This document shows, piece after piece, positions 9,213 through 18,367 of a stretch of 64,000 bases of DNA. Source of the stretch: Anoxynatronum buryatiense (GTDB taxonomy: Bacteria > Bacillota > Clostridia > Peptostreptococcales > Tindalliaceae); assembly GCF_900182905.1 (NCBI RefSeq), contig NZ_FXUF01000011.1, forward strand, positions 62,001-126,000, in the 5' to 3' direction. Position numbers and translations under genes: made by a program. The notes beneath the pieces are model-generated. The model was given only the letters and a program-made list of their open reading frames with translations. It did not search any database and was not told the DNA's origin. How positions within the stretch are numbered: the stretch's first letter is position 1; each line of letters begins with the position of its first letter.

Positions 9213-9410
9213 CTATTTCTTGATCTCTTTTACCCTGCCTACGATTCCGCTCTCAAGCATCACCTTAATCCCATGAGGATGAGAAGCTGCATTCGTCAAG
9301 ATTTTTTTGACAACCCCTTCTGTTACATTTCCGCTGCGCTGGTCTTGTTTTTGAACAACCCCCACAGTCATTCCAAGCGCTATCTCATTCCGCTTTGTCC
9401 CTGCTGTCAT
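9213..9410 (-). CDS. ywbE: YwbE family protein
   Basis: 65 residues: MTAGTKRNEIALGMTVGVVQ, then KQDQRSG, EGVVKKILTN, HPHGIKVMLESG and VGRVKEI. This is the full pattern of the small conserved YwbE family (DUF2196), whose function is not established. GAAAGGAAC stands before the start. An in-frame upstream extension to 9500 does not resemble the family and is not used. A remnant of a second copy lies at 26094-26161. Confidence 0.88.
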   Translation of the reverse strand: MTAGTKRNEIALGMTVGVVQKQDQRSGNVTEGVVKKILTNAASHPHGIKVMLESGIVGRVKEIKK

Positions 9411-9496
9411 TTTCATGTTCCTTTCACATGTTTCTTTCAATTGAACTTCTTCACATATATAGCCCTTACATGGCTCTTTTACATGGCCCTTTGTAT

Positions 9497-9949
9497 TCAC
9501 TTATTTTCCTCGTGCCACCGGTATTTTCTGTTGCGGTGCAGGGTATCCATCTGGCATTCCAGGCACAGGCCATTGTGACAGCAAACAACCCCGCCGCATT
9601 CTCTGCACTGCCATTTTTCAGCTTCTTTTGTCAGAAATGCTTCCATGCCCTGCTGGCGAATGAACTCCAGGTTTTCCACCATGCTCATATGGTATTTTTT
9701 CCGATAGCGGCCATCCAACGCCTTCAGTCTCTTACACGGGAATTCATTGCATTCAAAGCAGAACCGGATTTCTCCTTTCTCCAGCCGTTCACAGTGATGA
9801 CCCATGTGAGTGCAGTGTTCCCCCCGCGGGATGCAACCAGGGCAGTATTTTCGGTGAAATCCCTGTTTGTTGATATCATGCTGCATAAAAAGATAGTGGA
9901 CACACAGGCCACAGTTCATGCCACAGGGAGCAATGAGGCTTTCTTTCAT
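9497..9949 (-). CDS. DUF3795 domain protein (copy 1)
   Basis: 150 residues, Cys-rich: IAPCGMNCGLCVHYL, YCPGCIPRGEHCTHMGHHC, FCFECNEFPCKRLK, WQCRECGGVVCCHNGLCLEC. The spacing suggests bound zinc or Fe-S clusters, typical of DUF3795 proteins of unknown function. AAGGTGAGAAGG precedes ATG at 9949; an upstream extension to 10021 lacks family similarity. Very close to copy 2 at 41701-42156. Confidence 0.85.
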   Translation of the reverse strand: MKESLIAPCGMNCGLCVHYLFMQHDINKQGFHRKYCPGCIPRGEHCTHMGHHCERLEKGEIRFCFECNEFPCKRLKALDGRYRKKYHMSMVENLEFIRQQGMEAFLTKEAEKWQCRECGGVVCCHNGLCLECQMDTLHRNRKYRWHEENK

Positions 9950-10212
9950 CCTTCTCACCTTTCTCTCATCATGCAACTGGCCCTCAGGCCAGTTGTGTGG
10001 AATGGCATCGCCATTTTTCATTCGTTCATCTACTTACCCCGAAATCTAAGGGTGTAACAGAGGAAGCAATGGTACTACCGCTGCTGGCATTTGAATACGT
10101 AAAGTTGCGTATTTGAAAAACAAATTACGTAATTCACAGGAAGATATATAAAGAATATTTTGATAAATTTGCAATATATCACCAAATTACATTTGCGAAA
10201 AGGAGAAGACTT
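9950..10212 (+). promoter_or_regulatory. promoter/operator region of the acetoin-type operon
   Basis: AT-rich leader before the E2 gene. It contains an inverted repeat AATACG (10094-10099) / CGTATT (10108-10113) and, ten bases on, a perfect 12-bp palindrome AATTACGTAATT (10123-10134). These are candidate operators, perhaps for the LuxR-type regulator at 15822-16955. I see no convincing sigma-54 -24/-12 element. A strong RBS (AAAAGGAGAAGACTT) precedes ATG 10213. Confidence 0.5.
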
Positions 10213-11211
10213 ATGCCAATTGAAATCCATATGCCCAAGCTTGGAATGACAATGAAGGAAGGTACCCTTGTTAAATGGTTAAAATCTGAAGGTGACGGCG
10301 TGAAAAAAGGAGAACCCATTGCAGAAATTACATCCGAAAAAATATCCAATGAAATAGAAGCACCTGCAGATGGAGTTCTTAACAAACCCATCGTTAAAGA
10401 GGGGGATGTTGTTGGTATCGGTGCTATACTTGCTTACATTTCGGAATCTTCCGATGATATTGCAGTCATAAAAGAACAGCTCATTGAAATTTTAGACGAA
10501 CCGAAAATTCATCAAATTCACCACGATAAAACAATTTTACAGCAAAAACCCTTAAGTAGTCTCAGACAAATCATTGGAGAACGGATGTCAGAGAGTTTGC
10601 AGCGTTCACCACAAGGAACCATGACTACGCGTGCCGATATGAGCGGATTAATCAGATTAAGAGAATTGTACGCTGAACAGGGTCATAGAGTTAGCTTAAC
10701 AGATATTTTTGTAAAAATCGCAGGATTGGCCCTAGAGAAGCACAGACTGCTCAACTCAACGATCGTAGAGAATGATCTCATCATTTATGAATCCATTAAT
10801 ATTGGTATTGCTGTAGGCACTGAAGAAGGACTTTACGTTCCAGTCATTAAAAATGTGGCATCAAAAGGTTTGCTGGAGATATCGCTTGAATCAAAACAGT
10901 TGATACAGCAAATTATGGATAAAAAGATAACTTCAGCTCATATGACTGGAGGCACTTTTACAATTAGTAACCTGGGGATGTTTGATGTTGATGTTATAAC
11001 ACCAATTATCAATCCTCCCGAAGCTGCGATATTGGCTATTGGAACCACTCGCAAGGAAGTCGTCGTGTTGGAAAATGATGCAACTGTCATTTTGCCACTA
11101 ACTACGCTGTCTCTAACCGCAGACCACGCAATCATCGATGGACTGCCGGCTGTTAGCTTTTTAGCCTCTCTTAAGGAGATGATGACCAATGTCCATCAGT
11201 ACATTGATTAA
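10213..11211 (+). CDS. dihydrolipoamide acyltransferase (E2) of acetoin/2-oxoacid dehydrogenase
   Basis: 332 residues. Lipoyl domain at about 1-76 with the lipoyl-lysine in TSEKIS (Lys43); acyltransferase catalytic domain from about 113 to the end with the active-site motif DHAIIDG (His305, Asp309). The linker of about 35 residues is too short and lacks the motifs of the peripheral subunit-binding domain that normally docks E1/E3. E2 moves the acetyl group from E1 onto CoA. First gene of a five-gene operon. The acetoin role is inferred from the neighbouring SDR and gene content; a branched-chain or pyruvate role is not excluded. Confidence 0.88.
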   Translation: MPIEIHMPKLGMTMKEGTLVKWLKSEGDGVKKGEPIAEITSEKISNEIEAPADGVLNKPIVKEGDVVGIGAILAYISESSDDIAVIKEQLIEILDEPKIHQIHHDKTILQQKPLSSLRQIIGERMSESLQRSPQGTMTTRADMSGLIRLRELYAEQGHRVSLTDIFVKIAGLALEKHRLLNSTIVENDLIIYESINIGIAVGTEEGLYVPVIKNVASKGLLEISLESKQLIQQIMDKKITSAHMTGGTFTISNLGMFDVDVITPIINPPEAAILAIGTTRKEVVVLENDATVILPLTTLSLTADHAIIDGLPAVSFLASLKEMMTNVHQYID

Positions 11212-11382
11212 AAAGAAAAAACGATTCTTAGGCAAACACTGAATACTAACTGGCAACGATCATGCCACGTTGGGTTCTTGTTTGGAAAAAAGTTTCAGGA
11301 AGGAACTATCCATTGCTATTTACAGGAGGTGAAAGAAGGCTGTTCATTCTATTGATGGATTAAAACATGCGGAGGTGTCAAC

Positions 11383-12363
11383 ATGAAATATTCAAAAAAT
11401 GAGTTGCTTAAATTCTATGAGCAGCTCGTGCTCGGGCGGAAATACGAAGAGAAAATTATTACGTTCCTTGGCAAAGGTAAACTGCAAGGGTTTTTCCATC
11501 TGGGAATTGGACAGGAAGCTGCGCAAGTCGGAGTTGTCAATGCACTTGGACCCAACGATTACCTGGTTCCTACCCATCGATTTCATCCAGGTTTGGTTAA
11601 TAAGCTGGATATAAAGAAATTAACAGCTGAACTCTTCGGCAAAAGTTCAGGGTATAATCGTGGCAAAGCATTCACTTTTCACATATCCAGCAAAGAAGAT
11701 CGATTACTGCCGGTGAATGGCATGCTGGGAGCCGGCATACCAGAAGCAGTCGGATATGCTTGGGCACTAAAACAGGACAATCAGGATTCAGTGGTTGTCT
11801 GCGTCCTCGGTGATGGGACAGCCAGTGAAGGTAATGTCCATGAAGGAATGAACATTGCGGCTTTATTAAATGTGCCTATCGTATTTTACATCGAGAACAA
11901 TGGATGGGCAATCTCTTGTCCGACTGATGAGCAAACCAAGATTGAAAATCTGTCAACACGTGCACTTGCTTATGGAATGACGGGAGAAACGATCGATGGC
12001 AATGATGTTATCAAAGTAAAGGAAACACTTGAAAGGGCTATTGCTAAAGCCAAAAATGGCGAGCCCAATATTGTTGAAGCAAAAACCTACCGCTGGAGAG
12101 GACACTTTGAAGGTGATCCTGGATTCTATCGAGATGATGAAAAACACAAAGCAGCTATGAAAGACGATTGCATCAAGCGGATGGAAAACTTGCTAATTGA
12201 ACAGGGAGCGTCAGCGAAGGAGCTTGCAGAAATAGCTGATAAAGTTCAGTTGCTCATCGACGATGCTTTTGATTATGCAGAAAAAGAGCCACTGCCCACA
12301 CCCGAAGATATACTTGATTTGGATCAAGTATATGCTACAAATTTGGGAGGTGAACTATTATGA
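11383..12363 (+). CDS. thiamine-dependent dehydrogenase E1 alpha (acetoin:DCPIP oxidoreductase alpha type)
   Basis: 326 residues. The thiamine diphosphate motif GDGTASEG...ENNGWAIS (about residues 145-175), the HLGIGQEA N-terminal motif and YRWRGHFEGDPG are those of AcoA/PdhA-type E1 alpha. Together with E1 beta it cleaves acetoin (or a 2-oxoacid) and passes the acyl unit to the E2 lipoyl group. It ends overlapping the E1 beta start by four bases (ATGA), so the two are translationally coupled. A 170-base gap separates it from the E2 gene. Confidence 0.88.
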   Translation: MKYSKNELLKFYEQLVLGRKYEEKIITFLGKGKLQGFFHLGIGQEAAQVGVVNALGPNDYLVPTHRFHPGLVNKLDIKKLTAELFGKSSGYNRGKAFTFHISSKEDRLLPVNGMLGAGIPEAVGYAWALKQDNQDSVVVCVLGDGTASEGNVHEGMNIAALLNVPIVFYIENNGWAISCPTDEQTKIENLSTRALAYGMTGETIDGNDVIKVKETLERAIAKAKNGEPNIVEAKTYRWRGHFEGDPGFYRDDEKHKAAMKDDCIKRMENLLIEQGASAKELAEIADKVQLLIDDAFDYAEKEPLPTPEDILDLDQVYATNLGGELL

Positions 12364-13337
12364 GACAACTAACTTTTTCTCAGGCAGTTTTGGAAGCACA
12401 AATGGAAGAAATGGAAAAAGATCAGCATGTGTTTATCATTGGAGAAGATGTCGCAAAGATGGGAAGTGCTTTTGGGCAATGTGCAGGACTCTACGACCGC
12501 TTCGGACCGAATCGGGTATTCAATATGCCAGTTGCCGAATCTGGATATGCTAACTTTGGTGTTGGCGCTGCAATGGCAGGAAAAAGACCAATCGTCGAGA
12601 TGCAATTTGCAGATTTCATTGTGTATGCTTTTGATGCAGTTGGAAATCAGGGTCCAAAACAACGCTATATGTCAGGCGGCGAACTGAGTGTGCCTATGAC
12701 AATTAGAGCTCCTCAAGGCGCGGGCTTTGGTGCGGCCGCACAACATTCACAATGTGTTGAAGCCTGGTTTATGAACTTCCCCGGGTTAAAAATTGTGATG
12801 CCCTCCAATCCACATGATGCTAAAGGACTTCTTAAAACAGCGATTCAAGATAATGACCCTGTACTGTTCCTCGAGCACAAACAGCTTCTTGGCATGAAAG
12901 GTGATGTTCCTGAAGGCGAGTACACCATTCCACTTGGTCAGGCTTCAGTTGTTAGAGAAGGAAAAGATGTAACCATAATTGCTCTGCAAGCGATGGTTTA
13001 CCCAGCATTGGAAGCAGCAACAGAACTGGCCGACGAAGGAATTGATGTGGAAATTATTGATCCACGCTCCTTAATCCCATTAGATAAAAAAACGTTGGCG
13101 CAGTCTGTCAAGAAAACCGGTCGGGTTATTATTGTTCATGAAGCACCTAAACGAGGGGGATTCGGCGGAGAGATCAGTGCAGTTATCAGCGAAGAATTTT
13201 TCCCTCACTTAAAAGCACCCATTAAGAGACTAGGCGCTGCAAATATACCACTGCCATTCGGCATGCCCGAACAATATTGTTTGCCAAACAAAGTTTTAAT
13301 CACTGAATGTGTCAAAGAACTAATGAACCCAAAATAG
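12360..13337 (+). CDS. thiamine-dependent dehydrogenase E1 beta
   Basis: 325 residues with both transketolase-like domains: pyrimidine-binding part (FIIGEDVAKMGSAFG, NMPVAESGYANFGVGAAMAG, MQFADFI) and C-terminal part (EIIDPRSLIPLDKKT, HEAPKRGGFGGEI). Partner of E1 alpha, with which it overlaps by four bases. Full length for the AcoB/PdhB family. Specificity not decided by the sequence. Confidence 0.9.
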   Translation: MRQLTFSQAVLEAQMEEMEKDQHVFIIGEDVAKMGSAFGQCAGLYDRFGPNRVFNMPVAESGYANFGVGAAMAGKRPIVEMQFADFIVYAFDAVGNQGPKQRYMSGGELSVPMTIRAPQGAGFGAAAQHSQCVEAWFMNFPGLKIVMPSNPHDAKGLLKTAIQDNDPVLFLEHKQLLGMKGDVPEGEYTIPLGQASVVREGKDVTIIALQAMVYPALEAATELADEGIDVEIIDPRSLIPLDKKTLAQSVKKTGRVIIVHEAPKRGGFGGEISAVISEEFFPHLKAPIKRLGAANIPLPFGMPEQYCLPNKVLITECVKELMNPK

Positions 13338-13369
13338 CTGGTAAAATGGTGGGTAAAGGAGGCTAATCT

Positions 13370-14161
13370 ATGGTTCCCATTAATCTAAATGGCAAATCGG
13401 TGCTTGTGACCGGTGCCGCCAGTGGTTTAGGAAAAGCAATCGCGATGAGACTGGCAGAGGCAGGGTGTGCTGTATGTGTTGCTGATATCAATATAGCTGC
13501 AGCTGAAGTGGTGGCTAATGAAATTTCACAAATGGGTAATGCATCGATGGCATTTCAGGTCAATACTTCTAACCAGAACGAAGTTGTCAATATGGTCAAT
13601 GAATCGATAAAGAAATTCGAAAAACTGGATTTGCTTGTTAACAATGCTGGAATTGGCACGATGAAACCGATTACAGATATGCAACAGGAGGATATCGACA
13701 ACATGATCGATATTAACCTGAAAGGTGTCATTTACGGATGCAAAGCCGCTCTTGCACATATGATCCCCCAAAATGAAGGTAACATTATCAACATATCATC
13801 AGTTGCGGCTAAAATGGGGGCCCCGTACGCATCTGTATACGCTTCCAGCAAAGCCGGTGTCATTGCCTTAACTAATTCTTTGGCAAGGGAAGTAGCTGAA
13901 AACAATATCAACATCAATGCGATCTGTCCGGGAATCATCAGAACAAATATGTGGGAAAAACAGCTGGAACTAATGACCAACAACGGCGATGCTCAATCTA
14001 AAAATGAGGCTTTCAGAAGTTTTTCAAGCAGCCAAATTCCACTTAGAAGACCGCAAGAGCCTGAAGACATTGCTAATATGGTAGTGTATCTTGCATCTGA
14101 TTTGGCGAGAAACATCACAGGACAAACGATTAATGTCGATGGTGGTAGTGCTATTTTTTAG
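13370..14161 (+). CDS. short-chain dehydrogenase (acetoin/diacetyl reductase-like)
   Basis: 263 residues. Classical SDR: cofactor motif VTGAASGLGKAIA, NNAG, catalytic Ser in NISSVAAKMG, YASSK (YxxxK) and the CPGIIRTNM segment. Its place among acetoin-dehydrogenase genes suggests interconversion of diacetyl, acetoin and 2,3-butanediol, feeding the complex. This is inference from context; the SDR family is too broad to fix the substrate. AAAGGAGG precedes ATG. Confidence 0.82.
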   Translation: MVPINLNGKSVLVTGAASGLGKAIAMRLAEAGCAVCVADINIAAAEVVANEISQMGNASMAFQVNTSNQNEVVNMVNESIKKFEKLDLLVNNAGIGTMKPITDMQQEDIDNMIDINLKGVIYGCKAALAHMIPQNEGNIINISSVAAKMGAPYASVYASSKAGVIALTNSLAREVAENNININAICPGIIRTNMWEKQLELMTNNGDAQSKNEAFRSFSSSQIPLRRPQEPEDIANMVVYLASDLARNITGQTINVDGGSAIF

Positions 14162-14233
14162 TAATATGACAACTGCACGTCATATAGCGGTACTACCGAT
14201 TGGCACATGCCCAGTGCCCTATGTCTCGCAACC

Positions 14234-14270
14234 GCTGCAGGGGATTCTGAATATACCTCTGCAGCTTTTT
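14234..14270 (+). terminator. terminator-like hairpin between SDR and E3
   Basis: GCTGCAGGGG / CCTCTGCAGC stem (one mismatch), 12-base loop, then TTTTT, 30 bases before the E3 start. It could attenuate transcription into the E3 gene and lower its level relative to the other subunits. Confidence 0.6.
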
Positions 14271-14300
14271 ACTGGTTTTCACATGTTAAAGGAGGGCCTT

Positions 14301-15707
14301 ATGGATCTGCATACAGCAAATAAAAGCATCACTATCATCGGGGGAGGGCCGGGCGGGTACTCTGCTGCATTAACTGCTGCCAAGCTTGGTGCGAAAGTAA
14401 CTCTCATTGAAAAAAACAAACTTGGCGGCACTTGTTTAAATGAAGGCTGTATCCCCACGAAAGCTCTGCTAAAATGTGCTGAGGTTAATCATTTGTTCAA
14501 AAAAGCAGAAATGTACGGCATCGAATCAACTCACAAAAAATTTGATTATGCAAAAGCAATAAACTTTAAAAATCAGGTTGTCGCACAGATAGTTGGCGGT
14601 GTGGAACAGTTAATAAAGGCAAGCGGCATCAAGTATATCCAAGGCGAAGGGCGTGTTGTTGATACCCACACAGTTGCAATCAAAAAAGATGCAGAAATAA
14701 TCAAGGTCCATTCACAAAGCATTATCATAGCTTCGGGTGCTAAAGAAACCGCTATCCCCGGACTGGAAACTGATGGAATCAATATTTTCAACAGTAGCCA
14801 GATCCTTTCATCCGAAAAGCTGCCCACAAAACTGGTTATCATCGGCGGCGGCGTTATCGGCGTTGAATTCGCCTCTATTTTCAGCTCTCTGTGTGTGGAT
14901 GTTACACTGATAGAATTAACTGACCGCCTCATTGCAGCTGAAGATGAAGATTTATCAGCGGCAATCACTAAAGCACTCATGCGAAAAGGGGTTACCGTTT
15001 TACTTGACACGCAGGTACAGCATGTTGATCATCCTGGCCAGAATGATATGGTACTGACAGTCATCACCGGCAATGGTGATGTTGAGTTAATCAATTGCGA
15101 TCAGATATTGGTATGCGTCGGCCGGCAAGCACTTACCAGTGATGTTGGGTTATCTGCGGTAAATATTCAAATAGATGATGGGCGTGTTAGAACCGATAAG
15201 TTTATGCAAACAAACGTAGAAGGAATCTATGCTATTGGTGATATTACTCAGAGTGAACAACTTGCACACATAGCCTATTACGAAGCACGCACAGCCGTCC
15301 AGCATATCATGGGAATGGCAGGAGAAGTTAACTACAAAGCTATACCCCATTGCATCTTTTCGTCACCGGAGATTGCAATCGTCGGGCATACCGAAACCTC
15401 TGCACGCAAACTTATCAAACAGGTCGGTGTAGTGAAATATCCGTTCTATTGCAATGGAAAAGCTGTCATTGAGCTGGAAACCGAAGGATTTGTTAAACTC
15501 ATTTATGATAAAACCTCAGGGCATATTTTAGGTGTTACGATCATCGGGACAAAAGCAACAGAACTCATTGCAACGTATACACTGGCAATTAACAATGAAC
15601 TGACTGTTATGGACATTGTTAACACAGTTCATGCACATCCAACGTTATCTGAGGCACTGCATGAAACAGCCTTAATGGCAGCAGGGCTTGATCTTCATGT
15701 ATTATAG
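14301..15707 (+). CDS. dihydrolipoyl dehydrogenase (E3)
   Basis: 468 residues. FAD motif IIGGGPGGYSAALTAAKLG, redox disulfide GGTCLNEGCIP, NAD motif VIIGGGVIGVEFASIF, GDIT, and the dimer-interface HAHPTLSEALHE carrying the catalytic His-Glu. It reoxidises the E2 lipoyl groups with NAD+. Start set at 14301, directly after AAAGGAGGGCCTT; a longer frame from 14091 overlaps the SDR and is not credible. Last gene of the operon. Confidence 0.93.
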   Translation: MDLHTANKSITIIGGGPGGYSAALTAAKLGAKVTLIEKNKLGGTCLNEGCIPTKALLKCAEVNHLFKKAEMYGIESTHKKFDYAKAINFKNQVVAQIVGGVEQLIKASGIKYIQGEGRVVDTHTVAIKKDAEIIKVHSQSIIIASGAKETAIPGLETDGINIFNSSQILSSEKLPTKLVIIGGGVIGVEFASIFSSLCVDVTLIELTDRLIAAEDEDLSAAITKALMRKGVTVLLDTQVQHVDHPGQNDMVLTVITGNGDVELINCDQILVCVGRQALTSDVGLSAVNIQIDDGRVRTDKFMQTNVEGIYAIGDITQSEQLAHIAYYEARTAVQHIMGMAGEVNYKAIPHCIFSSPEIAIVGHTETSARKLIKQVGVVKYPFYCNGKAVIELETEGFVKLIYDKTSGHILGVTIIGTKATELIATYTLAINNELTVMDIVNTVHAHPTLSEALHETALMAAGLDLHVL

Positions 15708-15779
15708 GCGATAAGAATGAATGGTTCCAACTGGAGAACTATTCTTCCGGGCACCATTGAAAAAATGTCCACTAACAAA

Positions 15780-15825
15780 CTGACAAACCCTGCTCACAGG
15801 TGTCTGCTTGAGCAGGGTTTGTCAG
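15780..15825. terminator. strong bidirectional terminator
   Basis: Perfect 17-bp stem (CTGACAAACCCTGCTCA and its complement) with a 12-base loop, lying between the convergent E3 gene and the LuxR-type gene. Confidence 0.88.
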
Positions 15826-16955
15826 TTATTATTTCTGACCATACCAGCGCTATTGGATTTTACATTCTTGATCAATCCCATTTTATAGAGAATTTCTATT
15901 CTGCTGTTCGCATCCAATTTATTTAAAATGTTGTCAATATGTGTTCTGACAGTATTAACGCTGATGAAAAGTTTCTCACTAATCCTCTTATTGGTTAATC
16001 CTTCAGCAATAAGCACAATGATTTCTAACTCTCTTTGGGATAATCCGTAATCATTGACATTATGGACTTGATTAACCTTTCCGTCCGCAGCGGCCTTGTA
16101 AATGAAGATGTGGTAGTATGTTTCAATGCCCAGATAAAAATCCGGTATGATAGAAAGTGCTACTTTAAAGTTATAGTCTCCGTGCTGTATATGGATACAA
16201 GAACTTGAAGTGATAACACTTATATCCAGGCTGGAAAGAACTTCATTGATAACAGCTTCGACATGATTCGTATTTTTTTGATCTTTAAGAATGCTTTTGC
16301 ATATTGATGCTGCCGTTTCATTATTGCATACCACACACTGTTTTTTATCTAAACACACAAATCCAACAGGCATGTGATCAATACAATTATCGTGATTTTT
16401 ATTATCACGCTTGATATACTCCGTGTTCTGAAATTGAAGCAGATAATGCGCTATATAACTTGACATGCATTCCAATATTTCAACATCTTTGTTAGTGAAA
16501 CAACCTTCTTCCTTAGACCTCAGTATTCCGATACCACCTATCAGCCTGTTGTCAATATTTAATGGAAGTGAAATTTGATAATAGAAGTTGTCTTTTTTCA
16601 AAAAATCGTTATAGTACTCGGTGTTTTCGTATTGGCGGTAGGGCATAATATCTGCCGTTCTGATAGCTCTTTTGGAAAGGGGTAAGTGAGTTGGAAGATT
16701 CAAAGGGTGAAATATATCCGTTTTGTAATAGTATTGCGCATACATTTGACATAACTGGCTGCTGACATTTAAACCCAGTGGGTTTGTCAGAATTCCATTC
16801 TCATCAACAAGCAAAAAGGTTAAATTATGGTATGAGAAAATACTGGAAAGATGTTTCAGTATCGAATACCGGCAATCTCCCTTGTTAAGCTGAATGGAAT
16901 TAATAAACCGTATTATTTTTTGATAGTCTTCAGTTATTAGAAATTGTTCATTCAT
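15822..16955 (-). CDS. LuxR-family transcriptional regulator with GAF-like sensor
   Basis: 377 residues. The N-terminal ~165 residues look like a GAF-type sensor domain (LTFLLVDENGI, a conserved GGIGILRSKEEG strand, CMSSYIAHYLL), followed by a second, possibly PAS-like segment. The C-terminus has a complete LuxR helix-turn-helix (YGLSQRELEIIVLIAEGLTNKRISEKLFISVNTVRTHIDNIL). Convergent with the acetoin-type operon and the only regulator nearby, so it may control it. This replaces the sigma-54 activator AcoR usually found with such operons. Confidence 0.85.
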   Translation of the reverse strand: MNEQFLITEDYQKIIRFINSIQLNKGDCRYSILKHLSSIFSYHNLTFLLVDENGILTNPLGLNVSSQLCQMYAQYYYKTDIFHPLNLPTHLPLSKRAIRTADIMPYRQYENTEYYNDFLKKDNFYYQISLPLNIDNRLIGGIGILRSKEEGCFTNKDVEILECMSSYIAHYLLQFQNTEYIKRDNKNHDNCIDHMPVGFVCLDKKQCVVCNNETAASICKSILKDQKNTNHVEAVINEVLSSLDISVITSSSCIHIQHGDYNFKVALSIIPDFYLGIETYYHIFIYKAAADGKVNQVHNVNDYGLSQRELEIIVLIAEGLTNKRISEKLFISVNTVRTHIDNILNKLDANSRIEILYKMGLIKNVKSNSAGMVRNNN

Positions 16956-17343
16956 GGGAGATCACCACCTTGTGAATAGGACTCTATGAATTGCACCATA
17001 TCACATGCACTCAAGTTCATTGGCAATTTCATTTCCAGATTCAAGAGGTTAAGTTTGCGTCATTTTTAAGTGATCTAATCCACGTTAACCAAAATCCAAA
17101 TATCTATTCTGAAGCCATGGTTTAGCTATTGTTTTGCGTCCTAATACGCGTCATTTTGGCTGCCATTTATAGCATATCATATCAATTTCTAAACGTAAAT
17201 TGTCTCTCACACACCTTTTCCTACATTGATCGCAACGATTATTTAAGCAACGCTGAAACAAGCCATTTGCAAATGAACATGACGATGGCAAGGGTAATTT
17301 CAGCGCAAATATTTCGTTAAGTATTGGTTAGATGTGAATGGTT
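16956..17343. other. intergenic DNA, no gene seen
   Basis: About 390 AT-rich bases upstream of the LuxR-type gene and downstream of the metallo-beta-lactamase gene. A 63-codon open frame (17129-17320) has no RBS or recognisable similarity. Confidence 0.5.
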
Positions 17344-18228
17344 TCATTTTGTCTCCGTGCATAGCTGCAGCGTATGTTGAATCAAATCAGTACTGCCCCA
17401 CTGACCATGCCCAGGAACCACAATGGCTGCATCACTATATTTCTCATATACACGGTTAACCGAAACAGGCCACTCCTCCAGATTGGCATCGGCAGTATTG
17501 CCCAAATCCTTCGAACTTTCACTTTTAATCATACAGCCACCAAAAAGAATTTTATTCTCAGGAAAATAAACTGCCACGTTATCTGGAGAATGAGTTTCTC
17601 CAGGATAGTAGATTTCTACCACTTCCTGACCAAATGGTAATCTCATCAGATCAGATTCAGTCAATTCAAAAATGACTGTTGGCGACACGTATGGAATTTG
17701 CTGGTAGGCCTTATAAAAACGCTGAGATTCAGGTCTATGCAGCCAAGATAACATCAGGTTTCTGGATGCTTCACCCAATTCGTCAATCAGCTGCACTGTT
17801 AAAGATGAGCCATATATGGGAATGTCATTTTGTACCAATACCTGATTTCCCCCCAAATTATCAAAATGGAATCCCGTATTGATGGCCACAATTTTCCGAT
17901 CCCCGAAGCTTTGATTTATCCAATTTAACAGTTCATGCGTTGCTTCAGGGGTATATGGCGTATCAACCAAAACAATCTCTCCTGTTCCCATCTCTACAAC
18001 CATTGAATTTGCCGGCCATGGAAATTCGTGGTTGATAACGTAAGCTCCTTCCTTAATTTTTTCAGCATATAAATCACTCCCTATGTTTCCTGCTAGCAAC
18101 GCATCATTGACAGCCGGGGCTACCTGCACCTCTTCTTGTTGAGATGGTACCTGAACCCGCGAAGAACATCCCGAAAACCCTGTTATCATGAGTACTCCTA
18201 TGAGTATGAATGTCATCTTGCTGTTCAC
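17344..18228 (-). CDS. B1-like metallo-beta-lactamase fold lipoprotein
   Basis: 294 residues. Lipoprotein signal ending in the lipobox GFSGCSS, so anchored outside the membrane. Zinc motifs follow class B order: INTGFHFDNLGG (equivalent of HxHxD), GETHSPDN (His196), GGCMIKS (Cys221) and VPGHGQWG (His263). The first histidine of HxHxD is replaced by Gly, so the Zn1 site is incomplete, somewhat as in subclass B2, which has Asn there. The GGC-x-x-KS motif is strongly B1-like. Could be a mono-zinc carbapenemase or another lactonase/hydrolase. GTG start preceded by GGAGG. Confidence 0.82.
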   Translation of the reverse strand: MNSKMTFILIGVLMITGFSGCSSRVQVPSQQEEVQVAPAVNDALLAGNIGSDLYAEKIKEGAYVINHEFPWPANSMVVEMGTGEIVLVDTPYTPEATHELLNWINQSFGDRKIVAINTGFHFDNLGGNQVLVQNDIPIYGSSLTVQLIDELGEASRNLMLSWLHRPESQRFYKAYQQIPYVSPTVIFELTESDLMRLPFGQEVVEIYYPGETHSPDNVAVYFPENKILFGGCMIKSESSKDLGNTADANLEEWPVSVNRVYEKYSDAAIVVPGHGQWGSTDLIQHTLQLCTETK

Positions 18229-18367
18229 CCTGTTGCCTCCTTCATTGTGTTCTACTATTGAAAAAATCGTGCTTGTATCGCTTATGATACGTTCCTTCGT
18301 ATCGAAAGAAATTTGATCAGCAGGTGAAAATCAGCATCATGCATGGAACTTGCCGGCACATTGGGCC

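Noticed and set aside
14091-14300. Upstream extension of the E3 gene
   Set aside because: Overlaps the SDR gene and has no dehydrogenase similarity; a strong RBS supports 14301.
17129-17320. 63-codon + strand ORF in intergenic DNA
   Set aside because: No RBS, no family similarity.
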